Of a stretch of DNA of 64,000 nucleotides, positions 33,155-41,467 are shown piece by piece (the first letter of the stretch is position 1; every line of letters starts with the position of its first letter). The notes beneath the pieces were generated by a model. That model had not been told where the DNA came from, did no database searches, and was given only the letters and a program-made list of their open reading frames with translations. The DNA comes from Agromyces sp. H17E-10. Its GTDB lineage: Bacteria; Actinomycetota; Actinomycetes; Actinomycetales; Microbacteriaceae. The stretch covers positions 992,001 through 1,056,000 of the forward strand of contig NZ_CP095042.1 in the NCBI RefSeq assembly GCF_022919715.1, written 5' to 3'. A program made the translations under genes and the position numbers.

Positions 33155-34063
33155 CTAGTGCTCACCCGCACCGTCGAGCACGGCGCGCAGACGCGCGCGG
33201 CACTCGGCGACGAACTCGGGGAACGTCTCCCAGTAGTACGCGATGCCCGAGACAGCGACGCCGATCGCCCATGCGCGAGCGCGCAGCCAGGTCGCTTCGT
33301 CGAGCTCCACCGCCGCGAAGTACGCGTCACGGGCTGGGGCGGGCAGGTCCCACACGGGCGCGTGCTCGGCGTCGGGCGCACCGACCGAGAGCGCGCCGAA
33401 GTCGATCACGGCGAGCAGCCGGCCGTCGCGCACGAGCAGGTTGCCCGGTCGCAGGTCGCCGTGCAGCCACACCGGGCCGGCGGTCGAGTCGGGCATGGCG
33501 ACGGCCTCGCGCCACCAGCGCTCGAGCGTGTCGACGTCGAGGTCGTCCCCCACGAGTGGACGACACTCGTCGAAGTAGCCGCCGATCCACCGGTCGGCGT
33601 CGCCCAGGCTGCCGCCGCGGTACCAGCTGAGGTCACCGTCACGCGTCGCACCCATGAGGTCGATCGCGTGCAGCTCGCGCACGAACCCCGCGAGGTCGGC
33701 GCCGAACTCCGCCCAGTCCGAGACGTTGCCGGCATCGGGCACGGCGCCGTCGATCCAGCGCACGACCGCCCACTCCGCCGGATACTCCGGAGTCGGCGAC
33801 CCCGCGAACTCGGGAGTCGGCACGCGCAGCGACAGTCTGGGCGCGAGCCGAGGCACCCACTCCCGTTCCTTGCGCAATGAGCCCGCGGTGTCCTTCGTAC
33901 GCGGCATCCGCGCCAGCAGCTCGTCGCCGAGGCGGAACATGCGGTTGTCGGTGCCGCCGCCCGCCTCGACGATCGGCAGGTCGGCCCACACGGGACGCTG
34001 CCGGCGCAGGAGGTCGGCCACGAGCGCCGCATCGATGTCGAGCTCGTCGTCGTGCAGCGGCAT
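33155..34063 (-). CDS. Aminoglycoside phosphotransferase family protein
   Basis: A 302-residue kinase-fold protein of the APH family. Visible are an N-lobe beginning GGGTDNRMFRLGDELLARMPR, the catalytic loop WLHGDLRPGNLLV (Asp as base) and the metal-binding IDFGALSVGAP. Members with this spacing include aminoglycoside and macrolide kinases but also many small-molecule kinases of unknown substrate; resistance function is not implied. Downstream of the reductase at 34094 on the same strand with 30 bp between. Confidence 0.88.
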   Translation of the reverse strand: MPLHDDELDIDAALVADLLRRQRPVWADLPIVEAGGGTDNRMFRLGDELLARMPRTKDTAGSLRKEREWVPRLAPRLSLRVPTPEFAGSPTPEYPAEWAVVRWIDGAVPDAGNVSDWAEFGADLAGFVRELHAIDLMGATRDGDLSWYRGGSLGDADRWIGGYFDECRPLVGDDLDVDTLERWWREAVAMPDSTAGPVWLHGDLRPGNLLVRDGRLLAVIDFGALSVGAPDAEHAPVWDLPAPARDAYFAAVELDEATWLRARAWAIGVAVSGIAYYWETFPEFVAECRARLRAVLDGAGEH

Positions 34064-34093
34064 CCGCCCATTCTGCCCTGCGCGCGGCGGCAG

Positions 34094-34630
34094 TCAGCGT
34101 CGCGGCGAGTACCTTGCCTGGATGATGCCCGTGTCGGTGCGGCGCACGTCGAGCAGTTCGAGACCGATGGGATGCGGCGAGCGGAGCCGCTCCTCGGCCT
34201 GCCCCACGATGAACGGATGGATGCCGGCCTGCACCTCGTCGACGAGGCCGGCATCGACGAGCGCCGCAGCGACGCCGCCGTAGCCGTGCGAGATGATCGA
34301 GTCGTATTGGTCGAGCAGTCCGCGTGTGTAGTCGGCGAGGTCGCCCTCGATGAGGGTGCAGTTCCAGTCGAGCGGCCCGCTCAGCGTCGTCGACGCGACG
34401 TACTTCGGCAGCGCGTTGTAGTGCGCGGCGAAGCCGCGGTCGTCGGTCTGCGCGGGCCAGTACTCGCGGAAGAACTCGTAGCTCCTGCGGCCGAGCAGCA
34501 CGGCGTCGGCGCCGAACACGAGTTCGTCGCTCGCCCGCTGCAGCCCGGGATCGTTCTCGTCGAACCAGTACTCCATCTGGTCGAACACCCCGTCGAGCGT
34601 CATTTCGAAAGAGATCGTCACGTTGCCCAT
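34094..34630 (-). CDS. Dihydrofolate reductase family protein
   Basis: A 178-residue RibD-C-like reductase: MGNVTISFEMTLDGVFDQMEYWF, VFGADAVLLGRRSYEFFREYWP and the C-terminal VDEVQAGIHPFIVGQAEERL. It is paralogous to the protein at 16710. ATG 34630 is supported by GGAGG 8 nt upstream. Divergent from the ECF41 sigma gene at 34864. Confidence 0.87.
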   Translation of the reverse strand: MGNVTISFEMTLDGVFDQMEYWFDENDPGLQRASDELVFGADAVLLGRRSYEFFREYWPAQTDDRGFAAHYNALPKYVASTTLSGPLDWNCTLIEGDLADYTRGLLDQYDSIISHGYGGVAAALVDAGLVDEVQAGIHPFIVGQAEERLRSPHPIGLELLDVRRTDTGIIQARYSPRR

Positions 34631-34787
34631 CGCCCCAGCCTCCCCTGCCCGCCGCGCGAAGTCACGGACGAATGGCACGGGCCCGACGGCTCCGGGCCGA
34701 CCCGTCGAATGGACGCCGCGGCGATAGAGTCCCGGCAGACGCCTCGCTCGGCGAATCGGATCGTCACGGAACGAATTCCGGCCGAGC

Positions 34788-34814
34788 CGTCACATTCGGG
34801 CGGGGCATCCGGTC
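34788..34814 (+). promoter_or_regulatory. ECF41-type promoter CGTCACA-N16-GGTC
   Basis: CGTCACA (34788-34794), 16-bp spacer, GGTC (34811-34814), 50 bp before the sigma gene start. The same boxes and spacing recur before the NAD(P)-binding gene at 36229. A small inverted repeat GGGACGA...TCGTCCC follows (about 34825-34841) in the leader. Confidence 0.75.
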
Positions 34815-34863
34815 TCAGTCAGTGGGGACGACCGTCGTCCCACCATCGAAGACGGGAGCACGC

Positions 34864-35745
34864 ATGCGAGCGGACCTCGACGACGCGTTGACCGCGTTCG
34901 AAGCCGTGCGCGGACGCCTGTTCGGCATCGCCTACCGCATGCTCGGCAGCGCGAGCGAGGCCGAGGACATCGTGCAGGACGCGTGGCTGCGCTGGCAGGG
35001 CACCGATCGCACGGTCGTCGACGACCCGCCCGCGTTCCTCGCCACCACGACGACCCGGCTCGCGATCAACGCGCTGCAGTCGGCCCGCGCCCGTCGCGAG
35101 ACCTACGTCGGCCCGTGGCTGCCCGAACCCGTCGACACGAGCGCCGACCCCACCCTCGGGGCCGAGCGCGCCGAGGCGCTCGGCTTCGCCGTGCTCGTCA
35201 TGCTCGAGAAGCTCACCGCCACCGAGCGGGCCGCATACGTGCTGCGCGAGGCGTTCGCCTACCCGTACGACCAGATCAGCGAGATCGTGCAGGTCTCCGA
35301 GGCGGCGGCGCGCCAGCTGGTCAGCCGCGCCCGGAAGCACCTCACGGGCGAGCGCCGACGCGAGGTGCCGCCGTCGGAACAGCGACGCCTGCTGACCGCG
35401 TTCCTCGCGGCGGCGAAGACGGGCGACCTCGTCGCCCTCGAACGGCTGCTCGCCGATGATGTGGTGTCGTACTCCGACGGCGGCGGCGTCGTGCGCGCGT
35501 CGAAGTTCCCGGTCGTCGGGCGCGAGCGCGTCGCGAAATTCGTGCGGGCGTTCCACACCCACTTCTGGGAGGGCGTCGAGATCGTCGAGGCCGACACCAA
35601 CGGCCAGCCGTCGGTGCTGCTCTCGAAGGAGGGAGCCACGTTCGCCGTGCTCACGATCGTCACGAGCCGCGACGGCATCGACCAGGTGCTCTGGATGATG
35701 AACCCGCACAAGCTCGGCGCGGTGACTGCCCGTGTCGCCTCGTGA
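34864..35745 (+). CDS. ECF41-type sigma factor with SnoaL-like C-terminal domain (SigJ-like)
   Basis: A 293-residue factor: region 2 (VRGRLFGIAYRMLGSASEAEDIVQDAWLRW), region 4 (LTATERAAYVLREAFAYPYDQISEIVQVSEAAARQLVSRARKHL) and a NTF2-like C-terminal domain (residues about 175-293, LLADDVVSYSDGGGVVRASKFPVVG). The WMMNPHKLG end resembles that of other ECF41/SigJ factors. It has its own ECF41-type promoter and the genes downstream (36229, 36999) carry the same one. Overlaps the small SnoaL gene by 14 nt. Confidence 0.92.
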   Translation: MRADLDDALTAFEAVRGRLFGIAYRMLGSASEAEDIVQDAWLRWQGTDRTVVDDPPAFLATTTTRLAINALQSARARRETYVGPWLPEPVDTSADPTLGAERAEALGFAVLVMLEKLTATERAAYVLREAFAYPYDQISEIVQVSEAAARQLVSRARKHLTGERRREVPPSEQRRLLTAFLAAAKTGDLVALERLLADDVVSYSDGGGVVRASKFPVVGRERVAKFVRAFHTHFWEGVEIVEADTNGQPSVLLSKEGATFAVLTIVTSRDGIDQVLWMMNPHKLGAVTARVAS

Positions 35746-36109
35746 CCCGGTCGAGCGGCTGCTCGCGGCGCTTCGCTCGGGCGACGAGGTCGCGCTCGCG
35801 AGCTGCCTGCACCGTGACGTGCGACTCGTCGTCGACACCGGCGACGAGACCGGCTGCGCGATGCGTGGGCGAACCTCCGTCATGCGCGAACTGCGCCGGC
35901 GGCTGACGAGCGGGGCGGATGCCTCGGTGCAGGCGTCGACCGTGAACGGCGGGCCCGGCCTCATCGTGCGGGGCGACGACGACGTGGTCGTCGCCGCACT
36001 CGCTGTCGACACCGGCCCTGACGCCGACGACGTGATCGACGCGCTCTGGCTCTCGGTCGCCCCGGCGAAGCTCGCCCACTGGAACCGGCACACGCCGAGC
36101 GACCGCTGA
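35732..36109 (+). CDS. Stand-alone SnoaL/NTF2-like protein overlapping the sigma gene
   Basis: A 125-residue protein with the NTF2-like layout (VERLLAALRSGDEVALASCLHRDVRLVVDTG, then ALWLSVAPAKLAHWN). It looks like a free copy of the C-terminal regulatory domain of ECF41 factors. It begins with GTG 14 nt inside the sigma gene, hence translational coupling. It might modulate the sigma factor directly; this is inference. Confidence 0.78.
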   Translation: MSPRDPVERLLAALRSGDEVALASCLHRDVRLVVDTGDETGCAMRGRTSVMRELRRRLTSGADASVQASTVNGGPGLIVRGDDDVVVAALAVDTGPDADDVIDALWLSVAPAKLAHWNRHTPSDR

Positions 36110-36147
36110 CGCGTCCGAGATCGGGATCGGGTGGATTCGCCCGATCC

Positions 36148-36174
36148 CGTCACAACTCAGGCGACCACCCGGTC
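36148..36174 (+). promoter_or_regulatory. ECF41-type promoter CGTCACA-N16-GGTC
   Basis: CGTCACA (36148-36154), 16-bp spacer, GGTC (36171-36174), 55 bp before the NAD(P)-binding gene at 36229. Both boxes are identical to those of the sigma gene promoter at 34788, while the spacer sequence differs; this marks a shared sigma factor rather than a copied segment. Confidence 0.8.
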
Positions 36175-36228
36175 AGAGCTGGGTGAAGGCAGCGGATCGG
36201 CCGCCGCCCGGGACGGAAGGCACCAGAC

Positions 36229-36993
36229 ATGAAGATCGTCGTCATCGGAGGAACCGGCCTGATCGGCTCGAAGGTCGTCGAGCTCCTCGCCGAGCACGGC
36301 CACGAGGCCGTCGCCGCCTCCCCCGGCTCGGGCGTGAACACCATCACGGGCGAGGGCGTCGCCGAGGCACTCGCCGGGGCCGACGTCGTCGTCGACGTGT
36401 CGAACTCGCCGTCGTTCGCCGACGACGACGTGCTCGCGTTCTTCACGACCTCCACGAACAACCTGATCGCCGCCGAACGCGAAGCGGGCGTCGGACACCA
36501 CGTGGCGCTCTCGATCGTCGGCGCCGAGCGACTGCCGAGCAGCGGCTACCTGCGCGCGAAGGTCGCACAGGAGCGGCTCATCGAGGAGTCGGGCGTGCCC
36601 TACTCGATCGTGCGCGCCACCCAGTTCTTCGAGTTCGCCGGCCGCATCGCCGACGAAGCGACCGTCGACGGCGTCGCCACCCTGTCGACCGGCTTGATGC
36701 AGCCGATCGCCGCAGCCGACGTCTCGGCCGCGGTCGCTCGCGTCGCCGCTGGTGCTCCGCTCGACGGCACCCTCGAGATCGGCGGGCCCGAGCGGCTCGG
36801 GCAGGACGAGTTCATCCGCCGCGGCCTCGCGGCGAAGGGCGACCCGCGCACCGTCGTCGGCGACCCCGAGGCACCGTACTTCGGCACCAAGCTGCGCGGC
36901 ACCGAGCTCGTGCCCGAGAGCGCCGGCGCGCAGCTGTCGACCCAGACGTTCGGCGAGTGGCTCGCCGCACAGTCGGCACCGGCGGCGAAGTAG
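36229..36993 (+). CDS. NAD(P)H-binding NmrA/SDR-a family protein
   Basis: A 254-residue atypical SDR: dinucleotide motif GGTGLIGSKVVELL at the N-terminus, then VVDVSNSPSFADDDV, HHVALSIVGAERL, YLRAKVAQERLIEESGVPYSIVRATQFFEF. It lacks an obvious YxxxK catalytic pair except the Tyr-x-x-x-Lys in GYLRAK. An oxidoreductase of this kind is one of the standard ECF41 targets, and the gene has an ECF41 promoter. It is about half identical to the gene that follows. Confidence 0.9.
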   Translation: MKIVVIGGTGLIGSKVVELLAEHGHEAVAASPGSGVNTITGEGVAEALAGADVVVDVSNSPSFADDDVLAFFTTSTNNLIAAEREAGVGHHVALSIVGAERLPSSGYLRAKVAQERLIEESGVPYSIVRATQFFEFAGRIADEATVDGVATLSTGLMQPIAAADVSAAVARVAAGAPLDGTLEIGGPERLGQDEFIRRGLAAKGDPRTVVGDPEAPYFGTKLRGTELVPESAGAQLSTQTFGEWLAAQSAPAAK

Positions 36994-36998
36994 TCGCC

Positions 36999-37781
36999 AT
37001 GCGCATCGCAGTGATCGGCGGCACCGGTCTCATCGGCACCCGCCTCGTCGCCCGGCTCCGTGCCGCCGGGCACGACGTCGTCGCAGCCTCGCGCGCGACG
37101 GGGGTGAACTCCTACACCGGCGAGGGCCTCGCCGAAGCCCTCGCCGGTGCGGAGACGCTCGTCGACGTGTCGAACTCGGACTACCTCGACGAAGCCGCCG
37201 CGAACGACTTCTTCTACGGGTCGACGCTCAACCTGCTGACGTATGGCGCGGCCGCCGGCGTCGCCCACCACGTGGCGCTCTCGGTCGTCGGCACCGACCG
37301 GCTGGCTCGCACCGAGGGCGGGTACTTCGCCGCGAAGGCCGCCCAGGAACGACTGATCCGCCAGTCGGGCCGGCCGTACTCGATCGTGCACGCCACCCAG
37401 TTCTTCGAGTTCATCGCGAACATCGCCGACGCGGGCAGCGACCACGACGTCGTGCGGCTCTCCCGGGCGCTGTTCCAGCCGATGGCCGCCGAGGACGTGG
37501 CTGCCGCGGTGGCCTCGGTGGCCGTCGGCCCGCCGCTCGGGCGGATGGTGGAGTTCGCGGGGCCCGAGCAGTTCCACCTCGAGCAACTCGTGCGCCGGCA
37601 CCTGCGCGAACGCAGCGACCTGCGCGACGTGAAGGTCGACCCGCTCGCGCGGTACTTCGGCACGAACCTCGAGGAGCGCGAGCTGCTGCCGGGCCCCGAC
37701 GCCACGCTCGCCACGACGCGCTACGACGACTGGTTCCGCGCCGGCGGCATGCCGAACGTCGCACTCGAGGGCGTCGGCTGA
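36999..37781 (+). CDS. NAD(P)H-binding NmrA/SDR-a family protein, tandem paralogue
   Basis: A 260-residue protein parallel to the preceding one (GGTGLIGTRLVARL, ETLVDVSNSDYLDE, HHVALSVVGTDRLA, GGYFAAKAAQERLIRQSGRPYSIVHATQFFEF). It starts 6 bp after the stop of that gene, clearly the result of tandem duplication followed by divergence. Probably cotranscribed from the ECF41 promoter at 36148. Confidence 0.9.
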   Translation: MRIAVIGGTGLIGTRLVARLRAAGHDVVAASRATGVNSYTGEGLAEALAGAETLVDVSNSDYLDEAAANDFFYGSTLNLLTYGAAAGVAHHVALSVVGTDRLARTEGGYFAAKAAQERLIRQSGRPYSIVHATQFFEFIANIADAGSDHDVVRLSRALFQPMAAEDVAAAVASVAVGPPLGRMVEFAGPEQFHLEQLVRRHLRERSDLRDVKVDPLARYFGTNLEERELLPGPDATLATTRYDDWFRAGGMPNVALEGVG

Positions 37782-37914
37782 ACGAAGCGTCCTGATCGGG
37801 GTGGTGGCGCGGGATTCGTCCGTCATGCGCTAGCGTGCCGTCCACGTGGAGGCGTATGCCACGCGCGACCGGCAACCCTACGAAGCCGGATCCTCCACCC
37901 GGACGGAGAACACG

Positions 37915-38901
37915 ATGACGTCAGCCAGCCGATCCGACGAGGGGCATGCGCCGACGCCACCGCCACCGCATCCGGCACTGCTCGTCATCATTCCGATCGG
38001 TCTGGGCCTCGCGGGGTGGATGGCCGCCGGACTGTACGCGAGTTCCCTCATCGTCGTTCTGTTCGGCAACCTCGCCGGGGTCGTCATCGTCGTCGGGGTG
38101 CTGGCTGCGAGCATCACCGGGTTCTTCTTCGCACTGCGCGCGGTCGACCGTCGACGACATCTCCTTGCAGCCGTCCTGCTCGCGCTCGTTCCGGTCGCCG
38201 GCATCGCGATCGCCGTCCGGTCCAGCGGAGAGATTCCGCTGGACCGGGTGCTCGGCCTCCCCGCCGAGGCGGTCATCGGAGTCGCCACCGGCGCACTGTC
38301 GATGCTCGCGCTGCCGCGCTGGTGGCGCCTCGCCGGGGCGATCTGCGCCGTCGCGATCGCCGTGCCACTGGTCGTGCCGATCGTCACCGACGTGCAGCAG
38401 CAGGCCGCCGAAGCGCAGGAACGCGAGGCGGCGTTGCGCGAACAGCTCTTCCAGTCGCTCGTCGATCCGATCAGCACCGACCTCGGCGGCACCACTGCCG
38501 AGCTCACGTCGTCGTCGAACGACGCCGCAGGCGTCACCGTCGATCGCAACGGGCACGAACTCTCGATCACGACCACGCCGACCGGCAACCCCGGCACTGC
38601 CGACCCCGACGGGTTCGCCTGCTGGCGCGTCGTCGGCGGCGGAGGTCAGGGCTTCGAGGGCGACGAGACCATGGCCGACTTCGCAGGTCGTTGCGAGATC
38701 ATCGACGGCGGGTGGGCGACGACGGATCGCCTCGTCGCGGGGACGCGCCTCGACGACGACCGGTGGGTCGAGGTCCGCGCCGGTTCCGGCGCCACCGCGG
38801 AAGACGTGGCAGCCGTCTTCGGATCGCTCGTGGAACTGCCCGAATCGGAGTTGCGCGCTTGGCACGAGGCCGAAGCGGACAAGCACCGCGGCGACGACTG
38901 A
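37915..38901 (+). CDS. Hypothetical membrane protein with extracytoplasmic C-terminal domain
   Basis: A 328-residue protein: proline-rich N-terminus, about five hydrophobic segments between residues 20 and 160, a coiled stretch (VQQQAAEAQEREAALREQLFQ) and a C-terminal soluble domain with two cysteines (FACWRVV, GRCEIID) likely outside the cell. ATG 37915 has GGAG 6 nt upstream. Family unknown. Confidence 0.8.
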   Translation: MTSASRSDEGHAPTPPPPHPALLVIIPIGLGLAGWMAAGLYASSLIVVLFGNLAGVVIVVGVLAASITGFFFALRAVDRRRHLLAAVLLALVPVAGIAIAVRSSGEIPLDRVLGLPAEAVIGVATGALSMLALPRWWRLAGAICAVAIAVPLVVPIVTDVQQQAAEAQEREAALREQLFQSLVDPISTDLGGTTAELTSSSNDAAGVTVDRNGHELSITTTPTGNPGTADPDGFACWRVVGGGGQGFEGDETMADFAGRCEIIDGGWATTDRLVAGTRLDDDRWVEVRAGSGATAEDVAAVFGSLVELPESELRAWHEAEADKHRGDD

Positions 38902-38986
38902 CGGGGATCTCAGCCGAGCGGCGGCGCCGGGGCGAACGCGCGACGAGGGCGAGTCCGACTCATCGGACGCCCCGCGCGTCGGCCCC

Positions 38987-40579
38987 CTACAGAGCCCCGG
39001 TCGCGGGCTTCTCGACGACGCGCCCGCCGCCCTCGAACACGAGCAGGCGATCGGCGAGCTTGTCGACGAAGAACCGGTCGTGCGACACCACGACGACCGC
39101 GCCCGGGAAGTGCGTGAGCGCCCGCTCCATGACCTGGGTCGACGTGATGTCGAGGTGGTTGGTCGGCTCGTCGAGCACGATCACCGCAGCGCCAGAGAGC
39201 AGGCACTGCGCGATCGCGACGCGCGCCTTCTGACCGCCCGACAGGTTGCCGATCTTCTGCTGCAGGTCGGCGTCGGAGAACTGCAGCATCGCGAGGAACC
39301 GCCCGACGCTCTTCTTCGTCGCGGTGAACGCGAGCGAGTCGGGGTAGGCGTTGACGGCGTGGCCCACCGTGTCGGTGAGGTCGAGCTCGGCGTAGACCCG
39401 GTTGTACGACACGAACCTGGCGCCCTTCGCCCAGCGCACCGAGCCGGCATCGGCCGCGGCATCCTCGGTCAGCACGTCGAGCAGGGTCGACTTGCCCGAG
39501 CCGTTCGAGCCGATGATCGCGACCCGGTCGCCGCGCTGCAGGTCGAACGAGACGCCCTCGAAGAGCGGCGCGCCGCCGAAGCCCTTCGTGAGGCCCGTTA
39601 CGGTGAGCAGGTCGTTCGAGACCTTGAGCCCGTCGTAGATCGACGTGATGATCTGGTCGATCGGGCGGGGCGCCTGCCGCTTCTTGATGTCGGCGAGCCG
39701 GCGGGCGACCGCGTTCGACGGGTTGCGCGCGGCCTCTCGGCGCGCGGACGCGGCGGCCTGCTCGTAGGCGAGCAGCTCCTCTTCGTGGGCGAACTGCTTC
39801 TCGAGCATCTTGAGCCGCGACTGCTTGGCGTGCACGTAGGCCGAGTAGTCGCCCTCGTACTCCTGCAGGCGGTAGTTCTCGATCTCGATGATGCGGTCGA
39901 CGACGCCGTCGAGGAACTGCCGGTCGTGCGAGACGACGAGCACGGCGCCCCCGAACGACTGCAGCCAGTTCTCGATCCACTTGACGCCGTCGAGGTCGAG
40001 GAAGTTCGTGGGCTCGTCGAGCAGCAGCACGTCGGGCGCCTGCACGAGGATCTGCGCGAGCGCAGCCCGGTTGCGCCAGCCGCCCGAAAGCCGGTCGACG
40101 GGCAGGTTGCGGCGCTCGTCGTCGAAGCCGAGCCGGGTGAGCACGGTGTCGATCGTGGTCTCGTAGGTCCAGCCGCCGATGTGGTCCATGCGCTCGAACA
40201 GCTCGCCCTGCTCGGTGAGCAGGCGGGTCATCTCGTCGTCGGGCATCGGTTCGGCGAGCGCGAGCCCGATCTCGTCGAGCCGCGCCTGCGTCTCGTGCAC
40301 GTCGGCGAAGTGGGCGCTCAGCGTCTGCGCGATGCTCTGCTCGCCGTCGAGCTCGGAGAACTGCGAGAAGTACCCGATCGTCGTGCCGAGCGTGACGTCG
40401 CGGGTACCGCCCGACGGCTCGCGCCGGCCGAGCACGACCTCGAGCAGGCTCGACTTGCCCGTGCCGTTCTTGCCGATGAGCGCGACCCGGTCACCCTGCT
40501 TGAGCTTGAGGAACGCCTCCTTGAGCACGGTGCGCCCGTCGAACTCGATGCTCACGTCGTTCAGGCGGATCAGGCTCAC
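38987..40579 (-). CDS. ABC-F family ATP-binding protein
   Basis: A 530-residue soluble protein with two ABC cassettes and no membrane segment. Cassette 1 has Walker A IGKNGTGKSS, signature LSGGWRNRAALAQ and Walker B VLLLDEPTNFLDLD. The linker is helical and basic (residues about 235-310). Cassette 2 has [24 protein letters not shown] and VLDEPTNHLD. ABC-F proteins act on the ribosome; some protect it from antibiotics. GTG 40579 is the start. Which ABC-F subgroup it belongs to cannot be told here. Confidence 0.93.
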   Translation of the reverse strand: MSLIRLNDVSIEFDGRTVLKEAFLKLKQGDRVALIGKNGTGKSSLLEVVLGRREPSGGTRDVTLGTTIGYFSQFSELDGEQSIAQTLSAHFADVHETQARLDEIGLALAEPMPDDEMTRLLTEQGELFERMDHIGGWTYETTIDTVLTRLGFDDERRNLPVDRLSGGWRNRAALAQILVQAPDVLLLDEPTNFLDLDGVKWIENWLQSFGGAVLVVSHDRQFLDGVVDRIIEIENYRLQEYEGDYSAYVHAKQSRLKMLEKQFAHEEELLAYEQAAASARREAARNPSNAVARRLADIKKRQAPRPIDQIITSIYDGLKVSNDLLTVTGLTKGFGGAPLFEGVSFDLQRGDRVAIIGSNGSGKSTLLDVLTEDAAADAGSVRWAKGARFVSYNRVYAELDLTDTVGHAVNAYPDSLAFTATKKSVGRFLAMLQFSDADLQQKIGNLSGGQKARVAIAQCLLSGAAVIVLDEPTNHLDITSTQVMERALTHFPGAVVVVSHDRFFVDKLADRLLVFEGGGRVVEKPATGAL

Positions 40580-40727
40580 GGGGGTCCTCGGTTTCGGGGT
40601 GCGGTGCGGTTCGCAGGGGTTTCCAGAACGGCGAGACGGATGCCTCGAGCCGGCGCCCCACTCTATCGAGCGCGCCTGCGTGCAGGCCGGGCGTCGGTCG
40701 AGGCATCCGCCTCGCTCGCTCTCTCGG

Positions 40728-41420
40728 TCACGGACGTCGCGTGCGCAGTACCGCGATGCCGACGATCGCGAGCCAGATCACGCTGATGCCGTTGAAGGTC
40801 GCGACCGCTCCCCAGCCGTTCGCGGCGTAGAAGTCGTACGAATTGTGGCCGAGGAACATCGACGGCACGCCCGCGACGTGCAGCACCGCGAAGACGAACG
40901 AGGACCAGGCGACCCAGCGGGGCAGCGCCCCCGAGCGCAGCACGGCGTACCCGAACGCGACGTTGAACACGAGCAGCAGCAGGTGCGTGATCGCGCCGTA
41001 GAGCAGGTAGGTCGGCACGCTGCGGGTGGGGTCGATCCACTCGTCGGCCAGGATCGCACTGCCGCCCTCGAGGCCCTTGGCGACGAGGTCGACGATCGTC
41101 CATGCGGCGCCGGTGGTGCCCGCGACGACGGCGAACCACTCGAGCTGCGGCGCGCGCGGAGCGATCAGGAATCGCACGCCGCTCATGAAGACGAGCAGCG
41201 AGACGAGCGCGAAGAAGCTGAGCAGCGTGCGCGTGAGGATCAGCCAGTCGGGCATGAGTGCGCCCGTGTCGACACCGCACTCGTCGACGGGGCACGCGGG
41301 TACGGCGAAGTAGAGCGGCAGCTCGACGACGGCGAAGATGCCGCCGATGACCGCGGCCCAGCCGATCCAGCGGCGAACGGCGTCGGTGGATTGAATCTGT
41401 GTATGGGATGCACTGTTCAT
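40728..41420 (-). CDS. Hypothetical membrane protein, divergent from a TetR gene
   Basis: A 230-residue protein with six hydrophobic segments; two cysteines in the first outer loop (VPACPVDECGVD). No family recognised. The start is ATG 41420 or the in-frame ATG 41429; neither has a Shine-Dalgarno, so a leaderless transcript is possible. The operator-like dyad 41427-41445 covers this start, indicating control by the adjacent TetR regulator. Confidence 0.78.
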   Translation of the reverse strand: MNSASHTQIQSTDAVRRWIGWAAVIGGIFAVVELPLYFAVPACPVDECGVDTGALMPDWLILTRTLLSFFALVSLLVFMSGVRFLIAPRAPQLEWFAVVAGTTGAAWTIVDLVAKGLEGGSAILADEWIDPTRSVPTYLLYGAITHLLLLVFNVAFGYAVLRSGALPRWVAWSSFVFAVLHVAGVPSMFLGHNSYDFYAANGWGAVATFNGISVIWLAIVGIAVLRTRRP

Positions 41421-41426
41421 GCCATG

Positions 41427-41445
41427 CACAGTAACGTTAATTGTG
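41427..41445. promoter_or_regulatory. Operator-like dyad between the membrane protein and TetR genes
   Basis: CACAGTAACGTTAATTGTG is an imperfect 19-bp inverted repeat centred on TAACGTTA. It stands in the short divergent gap 41421-41467 and is a probable binding site of the TetR regulator. Confidence 0.55.
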
Positions 41446-41467
41446 TAAGCCGTCTACTATTTCTTTC

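Noticed and set aside
33155..34063. Acquired aminoglycoside resistance gene
   Set aside because: The APH fold is clear, but base composition matches its surroundings, no mobile element is near and the family is mostly of unknown substrate.
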